DNA of 64,000 bases, from the NCBI GenBank assembly GCA_965229565.1, contig OZ245888.1, positions 434,001 through 498,000 on the forward strand. The letters run 5' to 3'. The first letter of the stretch is position 1. Every line of letters starts with the position of its first letter. The stretch is from JANQNX01 sp040217095. GTDB taxonomy: Bacteria > Pseudomonadota > Gammaproteobacteria > Eutrophobiales > Eutrophobiaceae. Positions 51,620 to 60,464 of the stretch are shown in pieces. Both the position numbers and the translations under genes were made by a program. A model generated the notes under the pieces. It ran no database searches, had not been told where the DNA came from, and saw only the letters and a list, made by a program, of their open reading frames with translations.

Positions 51620-53146
51620 TTAACTCAAAAACAACTTATACGCAGGATTATCCTTTTCCGCCCAGTACGGCATATCCAGCTTATCGAGGAACTTCTGGAA
51701 TTCCTGTTGTTCCTCATGTTTCACCTGGAAACCCATGAGTACCCGTCCATAGGCCGCACCATGATTGCGGTAATGAAACAGACTGATGTTCCAGCTTTCG
51801 CCAAGCTGTGTCAGGAAATGCAGTAATGCGCCCGAACGTTCGGGAAACTCGAAGCGATAGATTACCTCGTTGTCTGCCTGCGGCGCATGACCACCCACCA
51901 TGTAGCGAATGTGCATCTTGGCAATGACATCACTGCTGAGATCGGTCACAAGGTAGCCCTTGTCCTTTAAATGCGCCAACAGCTTTTCCTTTTCTTCCAC
52001 CCCGTGTTTTAACTGCACACCCGCAAAGACCTGTGCATCATTATCATCCGCGTAGCGATAATTAAACTCGGTGATGAGCCTCGCGCCCAGGTCATGACAA
52101 AGCCGCCTGAAGCTGCCGGGTCGTTCCGGTATTTGTATCGCTATCAACGCCTCACGGTGTTCACCCAGTGCCGATAGTTCGGCAATATGGCGCAAACGAT
52201 CAAAATTGACATTGGCACCACTGAAAATAGCAACCATCTGCTTATCGGTCAGCTTTTCACGAGATACATATTGTTTCAGGCCGGCCAATGCCAATGCGCC
52301 AGCCGGTTCTGGTATAGAACGTGTGTCTTCAAAGATATCTTTTACCGCTGCACAGATCTCATCGATACTGACCATCAGCACTTCATCAACCAGTTCCTTG
52401 CAAATACGATAGTTTTCCTCGCCAGCCTGCTTTACCGCGGCGCCATCGGCGAAAATGCCTATCTGTTCCAGGATCACACGTTCACCTGCCTCCAGCGCAT
52501 GATGCATGCACGGTGCCTCATCAGGCTCAACGCCAATAATCCGGATATCCGGGTACTTGTCCTTCACATAGGCAGCGATACCGGCAATCAGGCCACCGCC
52601 GCCAACCGGCACAAAGATATAATCAGGCCTGGTACTGAGCTGCTCCATTAATTCAACACCCACGGTTGCCTGCCCTGCGATCACCAGCGGATGGTCATAA
52701 GGTGGCACGTAATGCATATTTTTTTCTTTGGATAATTTTAATGCGTGCTGGTAGGCATCATCGTAATTATTGCCGTGTAATATGACCTCGCCCTGCATGC
52801 GTTTGACTGCCGCAATCTTTATCTCCGGTGTCGTTTTAGGCATGACGATGATCGCCTTGACCTTCATATACATGGCCGCCAGCGCTACACCCTGGGCATG
52901 GTTGCCGGCAGAGGCCGCAATGACGCCTGGCCCAATCTCTTCCGGGGTCAGCGCTGCCATCATGTTGTAGGCACCGCGCAGCTTATAGGAAAAAACCGGC
53001 TGCTGGTCTTCACGTTTTAACCATATCTGGTTATGCAACCGCTCGGTTAATTGTGGCGCAAAATCGAGATCGGTGCGCTTGGCCACGTCGTAGACCCGGT
53101 GACTTGCATCGTCGATCAACTTCTTGTATTCATCAAACATCGGCAT
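51620..53146 (-). CDS. ilvA: Threonine ammonia-lyase, biosynthetic
   Basis: IlvA deaminates threonine to 2-oxobutanoate, the first step of isoleucine synthesis. The 508-residue protein has the PLP site VFSYKLRGAYNMM, a glycine-rich phosphate loop (PVGGGGLIAGIAAY) and two C-terminal ACT-like regulatory domains (about 330-500), as in feedback-inhibited biosynthetic enzymes. The start at 53146 (MPMFDEYKKLI) is chosen because the longer frame runs through the divergent rpiA. The upstream neighbour rpiA is divergent and 49 bp away. Confidence 0.94.
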   Translation of the reverse strand: MPMFDEYKKLIDDASHRVYDVAKRTDLDFAPQLTERLHNQIWLKREDQQPVFSYKLRGAYNMMAALTPEEIGPGVIAASAGNHAQGVALAAMYMKVKAIIVMPKTTPEIKIAAVKRMQGEVILHGNNYDDAYQHALKLSKEKNMHYVPPYDHPLVIAGQATVGVELMEQLSTRPDYIFVPVGGGGLIAGIAAYVKDKYPDIRIIGVEPDEAPCMHHALEAGERVILEQIGIFADGAAVKQAGEENYRICKELVDEVLMVSIDEICAAVKDIFEDTRSIPEPAGALALAGLKQYVSREKLTDKQMVAIFSGANVNFDRLRHIAELSALGEHREALIAIQIPERPGSFRRLCHDLGARLITEFNYRYADDNDAQVFAGVQLKHGVEEKEKLLAHLKDKGYLVTDLSSDVIAKMHIRYMVGGHAPQADNEVIYRFEFPERSGALLHFLTQLGESWNISLFHYRNHGAAYGRVLMGFQVKHEEQQEFQKFLDKLDMPYWAEKDNPAYKLFLS

Positions 53147-53195
53147 AAGATAACATTTAACTATAGCGCGAACATTACTTGTATGAGGTAACGCA

Positions 53196-53849
53196 ATGTC
53201 GCAGGACGAAAGAAAAAAGGAAGTAGCCCGGGCTGCCATCAAGTTTATAGAAGACGACACCATTGTTGGTGTCGGTACCGGCAGCACCGTCAATTTCTTT
53301 ATCGAGGAACTGGCCGCTATCAAGGGTCGCATTGAAGGTGCCGTGTCCAGCTCCGAGGCCAGCGAAAAGCTCCTGAAAGAACATGGCATCCCGGTCGTAT
53401 CGTTAAACAGCGTTATCGAGATACCTGTTTACGTTGATGGTGCCGACGAGTCCACGCGTCATCGCTACCTGATCAAGGGCGGTGGCGGGGCGTTGACACG
53501 CGAAAAGATCGTGGCAGCAGCCAGTAAAAAATTCGTTTGCATCATCGATGACAGTAAGCTGGTACCGATGCTGGGCGAATTTCCGCTTCCGGTAGAAGTG
53601 ATTCCAATGGCGCAAAGCTATGTCGCGAGACAAATCGCCAAGCTCGGCGGCAAGCCGGTGCTTCGAGACGGATTTACCACCGACAATGGCAACATTATCC
53701 TCGATGTGCATAACCTCAAGATTGATAATCCGCCGGAACTGGAGGGGAAACTCAACCAGATCGTGGGTGTTGTTACCAACGGGCTATTTGCACGGCGTCC
53801 GGCCGATATCGTCCTGATGGCCGGTAAAAACGGCATTGAAACGTTTTAA
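53196..53849 (+). CDS. rpiA: Ribose-5-phosphate isomerase A
   Basis: RpiA interconverts ribose 5-phosphate and ribulose 5-phosphate. The 217-residue protein has VGVGTGSTVNFFIEELA, YVDGADE, the KGGGGALTREKIVA active-site segment and the LDVHNLKIDNPPELE and GVVTNGLFARRPADIVLMAG C-terminal motifs. It starts behind GAGGTAACGCA and is divergent from ilvA, the arrangement seen in many gammaproteobacteria. Confidence 0.95.
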   Translation: MSQDERKKEVARAAIKFIEDDTIVGVGTGSTVNFFIEELAAIKGRIEGAVSSSEASEKLLKEHGIPVVSLNSVIEIPVYVDGADESTRHRYLIKGGGGALTREKIVAAASKKFVCIIDDSKLVPMLGEFPLPVEVIPMAQSYVARQIAKLGGKPVLRDGFTTDNGNIILDVHNLKIDNPPELEGKLNQIVGVVTNGLFARRPADIVLMAGKNGIETF

Positions 53850-53954
53850 TTGCAAGCATTTACAATAATTTACTGGACTTTATTGGCGTAATTACAGATT
53901 ATTGGCTTACAATAGCAACAACAATGATTGAACTGGCAATATAGGGGCTTAGCA

Positions 53955-54107
53955 ATGCTGTTTTACATCGTTTATGCGTTGTCAGTCGTAGTGCTGATAT
54001 TACACTTTACCGGCTTCCTCGCGCGCAGGAATATGGACTGGGTTGTTCTGGTTGCAGCTGTCGCGATCTTCACGGTCAATATTCTCGATTTTCTAAAAAT
54101 TATCTAG
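53955..54107 (+). CDS. Small single-span or two-span membrane protein (50 residues)
   Basis: A 50-residue frame from ATG 53955 behind AGGGG encodes two hydrophobic stretches (MLFYIVYALSVVVLILHFTG and WVVLVAAVAIFTVNILDF) separated by ARRNMD, consistent with a small inner-membrane hairpin protein. No family is recognised. It lies between rpiA and dtd on the same strand, 27 bp before dtd. Confidence 0.55.
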   Translation: MLFYIVYALSVVVLILHFTGFLARRNMDWVVLVAAVAIFTVNILDFLKII

Positions 54108-54134
54108 TCTCCCTACCCAACGCTGCAAGACTCC

Positions 54135-54572
54135 ATGATTGGATTATTGCAACGCGTAAAAGGCGCATCTGTTTCGATTGGCAACAAGAAGGTTGCCGAA
54201 ATTGATTCAGGTTTGCTGGTCCTGGTCGGTATTGAACAGCAGGATAGCCAACAGCACGCGCAACGACTGTTCGAAAAACTTATCCGCTATCGTGTGTTCC
54301 CTGACTCTTCCGGTAAAATGAACCTGTCACTTACAGATATTGCCGGAGGCCTGTTACTGGTACCGCAATTCACGCTCGTAGCCGACACCCGCAAGGGGTT
54401 GCGCCCGGGCTTTTCCAACGGCGCCAGCCCCGAACAGGGTAAACAGCTGTTTGAATACCTGGTTGATCATGCAAGGCAGAACTATAACAACACGGAGAGC
54501 GGTGTATTTGGTGCTGACATGCAGGTCAGCCTGGTCAATGATGGGCCTGTTACTTTCTGGCTGCAGGTTTAA
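54135..54572 (+). CDS. dtd: D-aminoacyl-tRNA deacylase Dtd
   Basis: Dtd releases D-amino acids wrongly attached to tRNA. The 145-residue protein begins MIGLLQRVKGASVSIGNK and has LLVLVGIEQQDSQQHA, FPDSSGKMNLSLTDIAGGLLLVPQFTLVADTRKGLRPGF and the active-site Gly-Pro motif SLVNDGPVTFWL. All diagnostic residues are intact. The four-base overlap with the convergent small gene at its end is notable. Confidence 0.94.
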   Translation: MIGLLQRVKGASVSIGNKKVAEIDSGLLVLVGIEQQDSQQHAQRLFEKLIRYRVFPDSSGKMNLSLTDIAGGLLLVPQFTLVADTRKGLRPGFSNGASPEQGKQLFEYLVDHARQNYNNTESGVFGADMQVSLVNDGPVTFWLQV

Positions 54573-54745
54573 TTCAACAGGTACAGCGCCAACAGGATGG
54601 ACAACGCAATCACTCCTATCCCAAGCAGCCTGTCATATCCATGCAACAGGTTGTGTTTCAAGCGGGTTCGATAGAAATAGCTCAGCGCCAGGAAGATGAT
54701 AATGACGGCAACACTGGCCAGCTGCGCAGTTAATTCCTGGTTCAT
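54569..54745 (-). CDS. Small membrane protein coupled to hemF (58 residues)
   Basis: The frame from ATG at 54745 to TAA at 54569 encodes 58 residues with two hydrophobic helices (about 8-24, ASVAVIIIFLALSYFY, and 40-57, LLGIGVIALSILLALYL) around a basic linker. Its start overlaps the hemF stop as ATGA, so translational coupling is likely. It also overlaps dtd by four bases at the other end. No family is recognised; a membrane partner of haem synthesis is only a guess from position. Confidence 0.6.
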   Translation of the reverse strand: MNQELTAQLASVAVIIIFLALSYFYRTRLKHNLLHGYDRLLGIGVIALSILLALYLLN

Positions 54746-55650
54746 GCAGTAATCCAGTCACGGGGTTTCAGGAATACCTCGTACAACTCGGCTTCCTTGC
54801 TGCCGCGTTCCGGTTGCCAGTTGTACTCCCAGCGCACCTGCGGCGGCAGGGACATCAGGATAGATTCCGTGCGACCACCAGACTGCAGGCCAAACAAGGT
54901 ACCGCGATCGTAGACAAGGTTAAATTCCACGTAGCGTCCACGTCGATACAGCTGGAACTGCCGTTCACGGTCACCGTACCTGGTATCCTTGCGTTTCTCG
55001 ACGATCGGCATATAGGCCTTGAGAAAATGATCGCCCACGCTTTGCATAAAGCGGAAACACTTTTCAAAACCCCATTCATTAAGATCGTCGAAAAAAAGTC
55101 CGCCAATTCCTCGCGGTTCCTGTCGGTGCTTGAGATAAAAATACTCGTCACACCACTTTTTGTACCTTGCATACACGTCATCACCAAACCCGGCACAGGC
55201 CTGCTGCGCCGTTTCATGCCAGTGCTTTGCATCTTCCGTGAAGCCATAATAGGGAGTGAGGTCAAACCCGCCGCCAAACCACCAGATCGGTTCTTCGCCT
55301 TCCTTTTCTGCGGCAAAGAAGCGGATATTCATATGCGTGGTAGGTACATACGGGTTTAATGGATGAAAAACCAGGGAATCACCCAGGGCTTCGAAAGAAC
55401 GTCCCGCCAATTCAGGTCTGTGCGCCGTGGCCGAGGGTGGCAGGCTGTCACCATGGACGTGAGAAAAATTGATACCCCCTTGTTCAAAGATGTTGCCATT
55501 GCGCATGACGCGGCTACGACCACCACCACCACCGGGGCGCTCCCACTCGTCCTCGGTTTTCTGAAGCCCTTGGTCCATATCAGTCAGGGCATCGCAGATC
55601 CGATCCTGCAATCCCAGTAAATACTGCTTAACCTTTTCTATCTCAATCAT
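54742..55650 (-). CDS. hemF: Aerobic coproporphyrinogen III oxidase HemF
   Basis: HemF oxidatively decarboxylates coproporphyrinogen III in haem synthesis, using O2. The 302-residue protein has GGGGRSRVMRNGNIFEQGGINFSHV, NPYVPTTHMNIRFF, WWFGGGFDLTPYYGF and YKKWCDEYFYLKHRQEPRGIGGLFFDDLN, the full family pattern. Its presence shows that the organism can use the O2-dependent route. A four-base ATGA overlap links it to the downstream 58-residue gene. Confidence 0.95.
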   Translation of the reverse strand: MIEIEKVKQYLLGLQDRICDALTDMDQGLQKTEDEWERPGGGGGRSRVMRNGNIFEQGGINFSHVHGDSLPPSATAHRPELAGRSFEALGDSLVFHPLNPYVPTTHMNIRFFAAEKEGEEPIWWFGGGFDLTPYYGFTEDAKHWHETAQQACAGFGDDVYARYKKWCDEYFYLKHRQEPRGIGGLFFDDLNEWGFEKCFRFMQSVGDHFLKAYMPIVEKRKDTRYGDRERQFQLYRRGRYVEFNLVYDRGTLFGLQSGGRTESILMSLPPQVRWEYNWQPERGSKEAELYEVFLKPRDWITA

Positions 55651-55723
55651 TTTTATCGTTCTGTGTTGGTAATCATTACGCTTAAGGGTATCCTATCACG
55701 CGTATTTTAGCAGGGTAGATGCA

Positions 55724-56317
55724 ATGACTAAGCGTAGCGTGAGCGTTAATCGCGACACCAAAGAAACACAGATTGAGGTTTCAATTAACCTTGATGGCAG
55801 TGGCAAATCCGATCTTTCCATAGGCATACCGTTCCTCGAACATATGCTGGACCAGATTGCACGCCACGGCATGTTTGATCTCACCATCAAGGCCAAGGGT
55901 GACCTGGAAATCGACGCGCACCACACCGTTGAAGATGTGGGCATTACACTCGGCCAGGCCTTGACCAAGGCACTGGGTGATAAAAAGGGGATTCGTCGCT
56001 ACGCCCATGCCTATGTCCCACTGGATGAAGCCCTGTCACGTGTTGTCATCGACTGTTCCGGTCGACCCGGACTTGAATATCACGCCGAGTATCCGCGCGC
56101 GCGCATTGGCGAATTTGATGTGGACCTGTTCTACGAGTTTTTCCAGGGCCTGGTAAACCACGCCATGTTGACGGTGCACATCGACAATATTCGTGGGCGC
56201 AACGCACACCATATCGCGGAAACCATCTTCAAGGCATTTGGACGCGCGCTGCGTGTTGCCGTCGAGATCGACCCGCGCCAGGAAGGCAGTATTCCATCCA
56301 CGAAGGGATCACTTTAA
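55724..56317 (+). CDS. hisB: Imidazoleglycerol-phosphate dehydratase HisB
   Basis: HisB dehydrates imidazole glycerol phosphate in histidine synthesis. The 197-residue protein is the stand-alone dehydratase (no fused phosphatase). Metal-binding motifs DAHHTVEDVGITLG and NAHHIAETIFKAFG are intact. It is nine bases before hisH, consistent with a two-gene operon. Confidence 0.94.
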   Translation: MTKRSVSVNRDTKETQIEVSINLDGSGKSDLSIGIPFLEHMLDQIARHGMFDLTIKAKGDLEIDAHHTVEDVGITLGQALTKALGDKKGIRRYAHAYVPLDEALSRVVIDCSGRPGLEYHAEYPRARIGEFDVDLFYEFFQGLVNHAMLTVHIDNIRGRNAHHIAETIFKAFGRALRVAVEIDPRQEGSIPSTKGSL

Positions 56318-56326
56318 GCAGCAATC

Positions 56327-56968
56327 ATGTCCCGCGTCGTTGTTCTCGATTACGGCAGCAGTAATCTACGTTCGGTCGCCAAGGCACTGGAAACAGTCAG
56401 CAACCGTAACGACCAGGTTGTAATCAGTAATGATGCCGCCACCATTCTCGCTGCTGACCGCGTGGTCTTTCCAGGCCAGGGTGCCATTGGCCAGTGCATG
56501 CAGAGCCTGCAGCAACAGGAACTGGATGATGTGATTCGCGAGTGTATCCGGAACAAACCGTTCCTGGGTATTTGTCTCGGCCTGCAGTCGCTGATGGATC
56601 ACAGTGACGAGGACGGTGGTATTGCAGGACTGGGCATTATTCCCGGCAAGGTGTTGCGCTTCGAGTCCAATGTAAAAGATGGTAACGGCGTGTTATTCAA
56701 GATCCCGTCGATGGGCTGGAACCAGGTATTTCAGACACAACCACATGTACTCTGGAACGGCATCGAGGACGGTAGCCGCTTTTACTTTGTGCACAGCTAC
56801 TACGTTCAGCCCGAGAGTGAATCTGATATCGCCGGAGAAACCGACTATATCTGTCGTTATACCTCGGTGGCCGCGCGGGATAACCTGTTTGCCACCCAGT
56901 TTCACCCTGAAAAAAGCCAGCACGACGGCCTGGCCTTGTTAAAAAACTTTATTAACTGGCAGATTTAG
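56327..56968 (+). CDS. hisH: Imidazole glycerol phosphate synthase glutamine amidotransferase subunit HisH
   Basis: HisH supplies ammonia to HisF. The 213-residue class I amidotransferase has VVFPGQGAIGQCM, nucleophile Cys in KPFLGICLGLQSLMDHS, and the His-Glu pair in ATQFHPEKSQ. The partners hisA and hisF, which normally follow, are absent: the convergent helicase gene ends inside it by 17 bp. Confidence 0.94.
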   Translation: MSRVVVLDYGSSNLRSVAKALETVSNRNDQVVISNDAATILAADRVVFPGQGAIGQCMQSLQQQELDDVIRECIRNKPFLGICLGLQSLMDHSDEDGGIAGLGIIPGKVLRFESNVKDGNGVLFKIPSMGWNQVFQTQPHVLWNGIEDGSRFYFVHSYYVQPESESDIAGETDYICRYTSVAARDNLFATQFHPEKSQHDGLALLKNFINWQI

Positions 56969-58745
56969 GTTTACGTCGGCGATTTTTTCCAGCGGCAGAC
57001 TTCGGTTTGCGTTTCTTCGTGGACGGCTTTCTGTTCTTGTGATTGTCGGACTTTGGTTTTTGCGGCATGTCATCATCAAGACGACTGATATTGAGTTGCT
57101 GACCACCTACCCGGGTCTTCTGCAGATCACGAAAGATAGCGCGCGGCATTTCCGAAGGCAGGTCCACGATTGAATAGTGTTCGTTGATGCGCAGGTTTTG
57201 AATATACTGGCCCTCAAGCCCAGCCTCGTTGGCAATGGCACCGACAATATTCGCGGCAGTGATGCCATGTTTAGTGCCTACTTCCAGTCGAAAACGCTCC
57301 ATATCATCAGCCGGCCTGTCATTGGCCGGTTTACCCTTACCCGGTCTGTCTCTGCCCTGCCTGTCTTTCCCTGGCCTGTCTTTGCCCTGGTTTCGCGCCG
57401 GTTTTTCTGACCTGTGTTGTGGTTTGTCGGCTAGCAGGAAACGCTGTTGTCCCTGCGCCATCGCGGCCAATGCGGCAGCAAGATCCAGCGTAGGCACATT
57501 CATTTCTTTGCGAAAGTCCTCGATGATCTTTCGAAACAGATCCATGTCCGGACTGGAGAGTGCTTCACCCATCTGTTGCTTGAAACGCTGGATGCGTTCC
57601 CTGTTTATGGTTTCGGTACTTGGCATCTGCATGCGCTCGATGTCTTTGCCGGTCACCTTTTCTATTGTGCGTAGCAGGTGTTTTTCCCGTTGCGTAACAA
57701 ACAGGATACTCTCACCGCTACGTCCCGCGCGCCCGGTACGGCCAATACGATGTGTATAGGCCTCGGGGTCATTGGGTATGTCATAGTTGATTACATGGCT
57801 GACTCGCTCGACATCCAGTCCACGCGCTGCCACATCCGTCGCTACCAGGATATCCAGTTCGCCTTTCTTGAATCGTTTGATCGTGGCCTCACGAATGCGC
57901 TGGGTAATATCACCGTTTAATGCACTACAGGCATAACCCCTGGCAGACAGTTTCTCTGTGAGTTCCAGTGTCTCTATCTTGGTCCTGACAAAAACAATAA
58001 TGGCATTGAACTGCATGGCTTCCAGCAGGCTGGTCAGGGCGGAGAGCTTGTCGCGGCCGTTTACAAACAGGTAACGCTGCTGAATTGTTTCAGCAGTAAT
58101 GCTTTTTGCCTGTACCGTGATCTGCTCCGGGTCGTTCAAATATCTTTTTGAGATCTTTCTTATCGGGGCCGGCATGGTCGCAGAGAATAATGCGATCTGC
58201 CGTTTCGCCGGTAACTGCTCCAGGATCCATTCGACGTCATCGATAAATCCCATGCGCAGCATTTCATCGGCCTCATCCAGTACCAGGCAACTCAGCGCAT
58301 TCAGTTTCAAGGTACCACGACGCATATGATCCATGACGCGGCCCGGGGTACCCACGACAACATGGGCACCGCGCTTTAACTGGCGCAGTTGAATACCGTA
58401 TTCCTGGCCACCGTAGATAGGTAAAACGTGAAAGCCTTTCATTTCAGAGGCGTAACGTTGAAACGCCTCGGCAACCTGTATGGCCAGTTCACGCGTTGGC
58501 GCTAGCACGAGTATCTGTGGTGTCTGTATTGATAAATCAATCTTTGAAAGTATTGGCAGTGCAAATGCTGCCGTTTTGCCAGTACCGGTCTGGGCCTGGC
58601 CAATGACATCTCGACCCTGCAGCACATACGGGATGATGGCCGCCTGTATCGACGACGGGACTTCATAACCGACTTTTTGTAATGCCTTCAGGACGGGAGC
58701 AGATAAGGATAGATCGCTGAATGCGGGTAAAGCAGATGATGACAT
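56952..58745 (-). CDS. deaD: DEAD-box ATP-dependent RNA helicase (DeaD/CsdA-like)
   Basis: The 597-residue helicase has Q motif and AQTGTGKTAAFALPIL, PTRELAIQVAEAF, LVLDEADEMLRMGF, FSATMP and HRIGRTGRAGRSGESI. After the core (about 1-370) comes a DbpA-like RNA-binding domain (about 490-560: MERFRLEVGTKHGITAANIVGAIANEAG) and a basic tail with repeated GKDRPGKDRQGRDRPGKGK and RRKPKS sequences. The layout matches CsdA/DeaD, which unwinds RNA in ribosome assembly and in the cold. Its 3' end overlaps hisH by 17 bp. Confidence 0.92.
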   Translation of the reverse strand: MSSSALPAFSDLSLSAPVLKALQKVGYEVPSSIQAAIIPYVLQGRDVIGQAQTGTGKTAAFALPILSKIDLSIQTPQILVLAPTRELAIQVAEAFQRYASEMKGFHVLPIYGGQEYGIQLRQLKRGAHVVVGTPGRVMDHMRRGTLKLNALSCLVLDEADEMLRMGFIDDVEWILEQLPAKRQIALFSATMPAPIRKISKRYLNDPEQITVQAKSITAETIQQRYLFVNGRDKLSALTSLLEAMQFNAIIVFVRTKIETLELTEKLSARGYACSALNGDITQRIREATIKRFKKGELDILVATDVAARGLDVERVSHVINYDIPNDPEAYTHRIGRTGRAGRSGESILFVTQREKHLLRTIEKVTGKDIERMQMPSTETINRERIQRFKQQMGEALSSPDMDLFRKIIEDFRKEMNVPTLDLAAALAAMAQGQQRFLLADKPQHRSEKPARNQGKDRPGKDRQGRDRPGKGKPANDRPADDMERFRLEVGTKHGITAANIVGAIANEAGLEGQYIQNLRINEHYSIVDLPSEMPRAIFRDLQKTRVGGQQLNISRLDDDMPQKPKSDNHKNRKPSTKKRKPKSAAGKNRRRKPKSAS

Positions 58746-58861
58746 AGAGATTCCTGTGGGTAGTTCAATTGGCGCTAATTCCGAATGCTGCCAATCGAAT
58801 AGCCTGTGGCGCGCGAGTATACGCCCCTGTATTAGCGTGACAAGCTAATTTGGGCCTGGTC

Positions 58862-60022
58862 TCAGGAAAACCAATGCCGTGTTTTCTGGCAAAATGCCAC
58901 CAGTCCCAGCATCAGCGGGACCTCGATCAGTACGCCGACCACGGTCGCCAGTGCGGCGCCCGAAGACAGGCCAAACAGCATCACCGCCGTGGCGATGGCA
59001 ACCTCGAAGTGATTGGATGCCCCGATCATCGCACTGGGCGCAGCATTCTCGTAGGAAAGGCCAAGCTGTTTCGCGAGCCAGTAGGTAATAGCGAAGATCA
59101 GCAGTGTCTGGATGAAAAGCGGGATCGCAATCCACAAAATCGTCAGCGGATTGGCAATGATGACATCGCCCTTGAATGAAAACAGCAATACGAGTGTTAA
59201 CAATAAGGCGAAGATGGTTACCGGCGTCAACACGTGCAGGAACTTGTCCTTGAACCATTGTTCACCCTTGTGCGAGATGATCCATTTGCGCGAGTAATAA
59301 CCTGCTACCAGCGGCAATGCGACATAGATGCTGATCGATAACAACAACGCCTGCCAGGGCACCGGTAATTGCCCCACACCCAGTAAAAAACCACCGATTA
59401 ACCCAAACAATACCAACATCACCAGTGAGTTGACCGCCACCATGACCAGGGTATGGCCATCATTGCCTTTTGCCAGGTAACCCCAGACCAGTACCATGGC
59501 AGTACACGGCGCTATTCCCAGTAGAATGCAGCCCGCCAGGTAGCTGCGCCATAGTGGTACGGCCAGCATCTTGATCCCGTCCTGCAACACCACGGTACCG
59601 GCGCCGTAACTGGCACCGACTGGCAGGTCCAGTCCAAACGGCAACTTTACATAGTCGATAGCGTCAGTGCCGATCAGGGATTTAAATAACACGCCAAGAA
59701 ACAGGTAGGCGATCAAATACATCGTGAATGGTTTTACAGCCCAGTTGATAACCAGGGTGAGGGCAACAGGTTTTACATTTTTTCCGGCCTTGACGACAGC
59801 GGCAAAATCGATCTTGACCATGATAGGGTACATCATGAAAAACAGGCAAATGGCGATCGGCACCGACACCACCGGCGCGCCATTGATATTGATGCTCATA
59901 CCATCGAGCGTTCTTGCAAATCCCGGCGCCAGTTGTCCAAGCAGGATGCCGAACACGATACACAAGCCTACCCATACCGTCAGGTAACGCTCAAAGATAC
60001 CCATAGTATTTTGTTTACTCAT
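58862..60022 (-). CDS. acr3: ACR3 family arsenite efflux permease
   Basis: Acr3 exports arsenite through the inner membrane. The 386-residue protein has about ten membrane segments, with ILLGIAPCTAMVLVWGYLAKGN (conserved Cys in APCTAMV) and NHFEVAIATAVMLFGLSSGAALATVVGVLIEVPLML near the C-terminus, diagnostic of ACR3. The start at 60022 (MSKQNTMGIFERYLTVWVG) is preferred; a longer frame runs back into arsR. It is 14 bp after arsR. Confidence 0.92.
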   Translation of the reverse strand: MSKQNTMGIFERYLTVWVGLCIVFGILLGQLAPGFARTLDGMSININGAPVVSVPIAICLFFMMYPIMVKIDFAAVVKAGKNVKPVALTLVINWAVKPFTMYLIAYLFLGVLFKSLIGTDAIDYVKLPFGLDLPVGASYGAGTVVLQDGIKMLAVPLWRSYLAGCILLGIAPCTAMVLVWGYLAKGNDGHTLVMVAVNSLVMLVLFGLIGGFLLGVGQLPVPWQALLLSISIYVALPLVAGYYSRKWIISHKGEQWFKDKFLHVLTPVTIFALLLTLVLLFSFKGDVIIANPLTILWIAIPLFIQTLLIFAITYWLAKQLGLSYENAAPSAMIGASNHFEVAIATAVMLFGLSSGAALATVVGVLIEVPLMLGLVAFCQKTRHWFS

Positions 60023-60036
60023 AGCCTGGATTCGTC

Positions 60037-60396
60037 TCAGGCACAAACCTGGTTGGCGGGTCGGTTCGGCATCTTTTTCAGAATTTTCAAGTCCCGCTGG
60101 TACTGCGCTTGTTTGCTGCACCCTGCCTGTATTGACTCCAGCAAATCTGCTGCCCAGGCGGGCAGCTCAGTACTGACGCTGTAATAAATCCATTGACCGG
60201 CACGGCGATCATTGACGACGTTTGCGTCACGCAGGGTTGCAAGATGACGGGAGATCTTCGGCTGACTCAAACCCAGGGCATAGGTCAGTTCACAGACACA
60301 TAATTCTCCTTGCTGAAGTAATAACAACATACAGCGAAGACGCGTCTGGTCAGATAATAGCTTCAGTAATATTTCCGGCGACATATCATTCTTCAT
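60037..60396 (-). CDS. arsR: ArsR family arsenical resistance repressor
   Basis: The 119-residue winged-helix repressor has the ELCVCELTYALGLSQPKISRHLATLRDANVVNDRRAGQWIYYSV segment, where ELCVCEL contains the Cys pair that binds As(III). It likely represses its own operon (arsR-acr3) and the divergent arsC through the operator in the 68-bp gap. As(III) binding would release it. Confidence 0.93.
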   Translation of the reverse strand: MKNDMSPEILLKLLSDQTRLRCMLLLLQQGELCVCELTYALGLSQPKISRHLATLRDANVVNDRRAGQWIYYSVSTELPAWAADLLESIQAGCSKQAQYQRDLKILKKMPNRPANQVCA

Positions 60397-60397
60397 A

Positions 60398-60417
60398 ATA
60401 TATGGTTGGACATATAT
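60398..60417. promoter_or_regulatory. Probable ArsR operator
   Basis: ATATATG at 60398-60404 and CATATAT at 60411-60417 form a 7-bp inverted repeat with a 6-bp spacer, immediately upstream of arsR and in the divergent arsR/arsC promoter region. AT-rich inverted repeats of this size at this place are typical of ArsR operators. A second AATATATT palindrome lies a little further toward arsC. Confidence 0.55.
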
Positions 60418-60464
60418 ATGTTAAAACGAATATATTATCATGTATTTGAACAATGAGGTAAACA

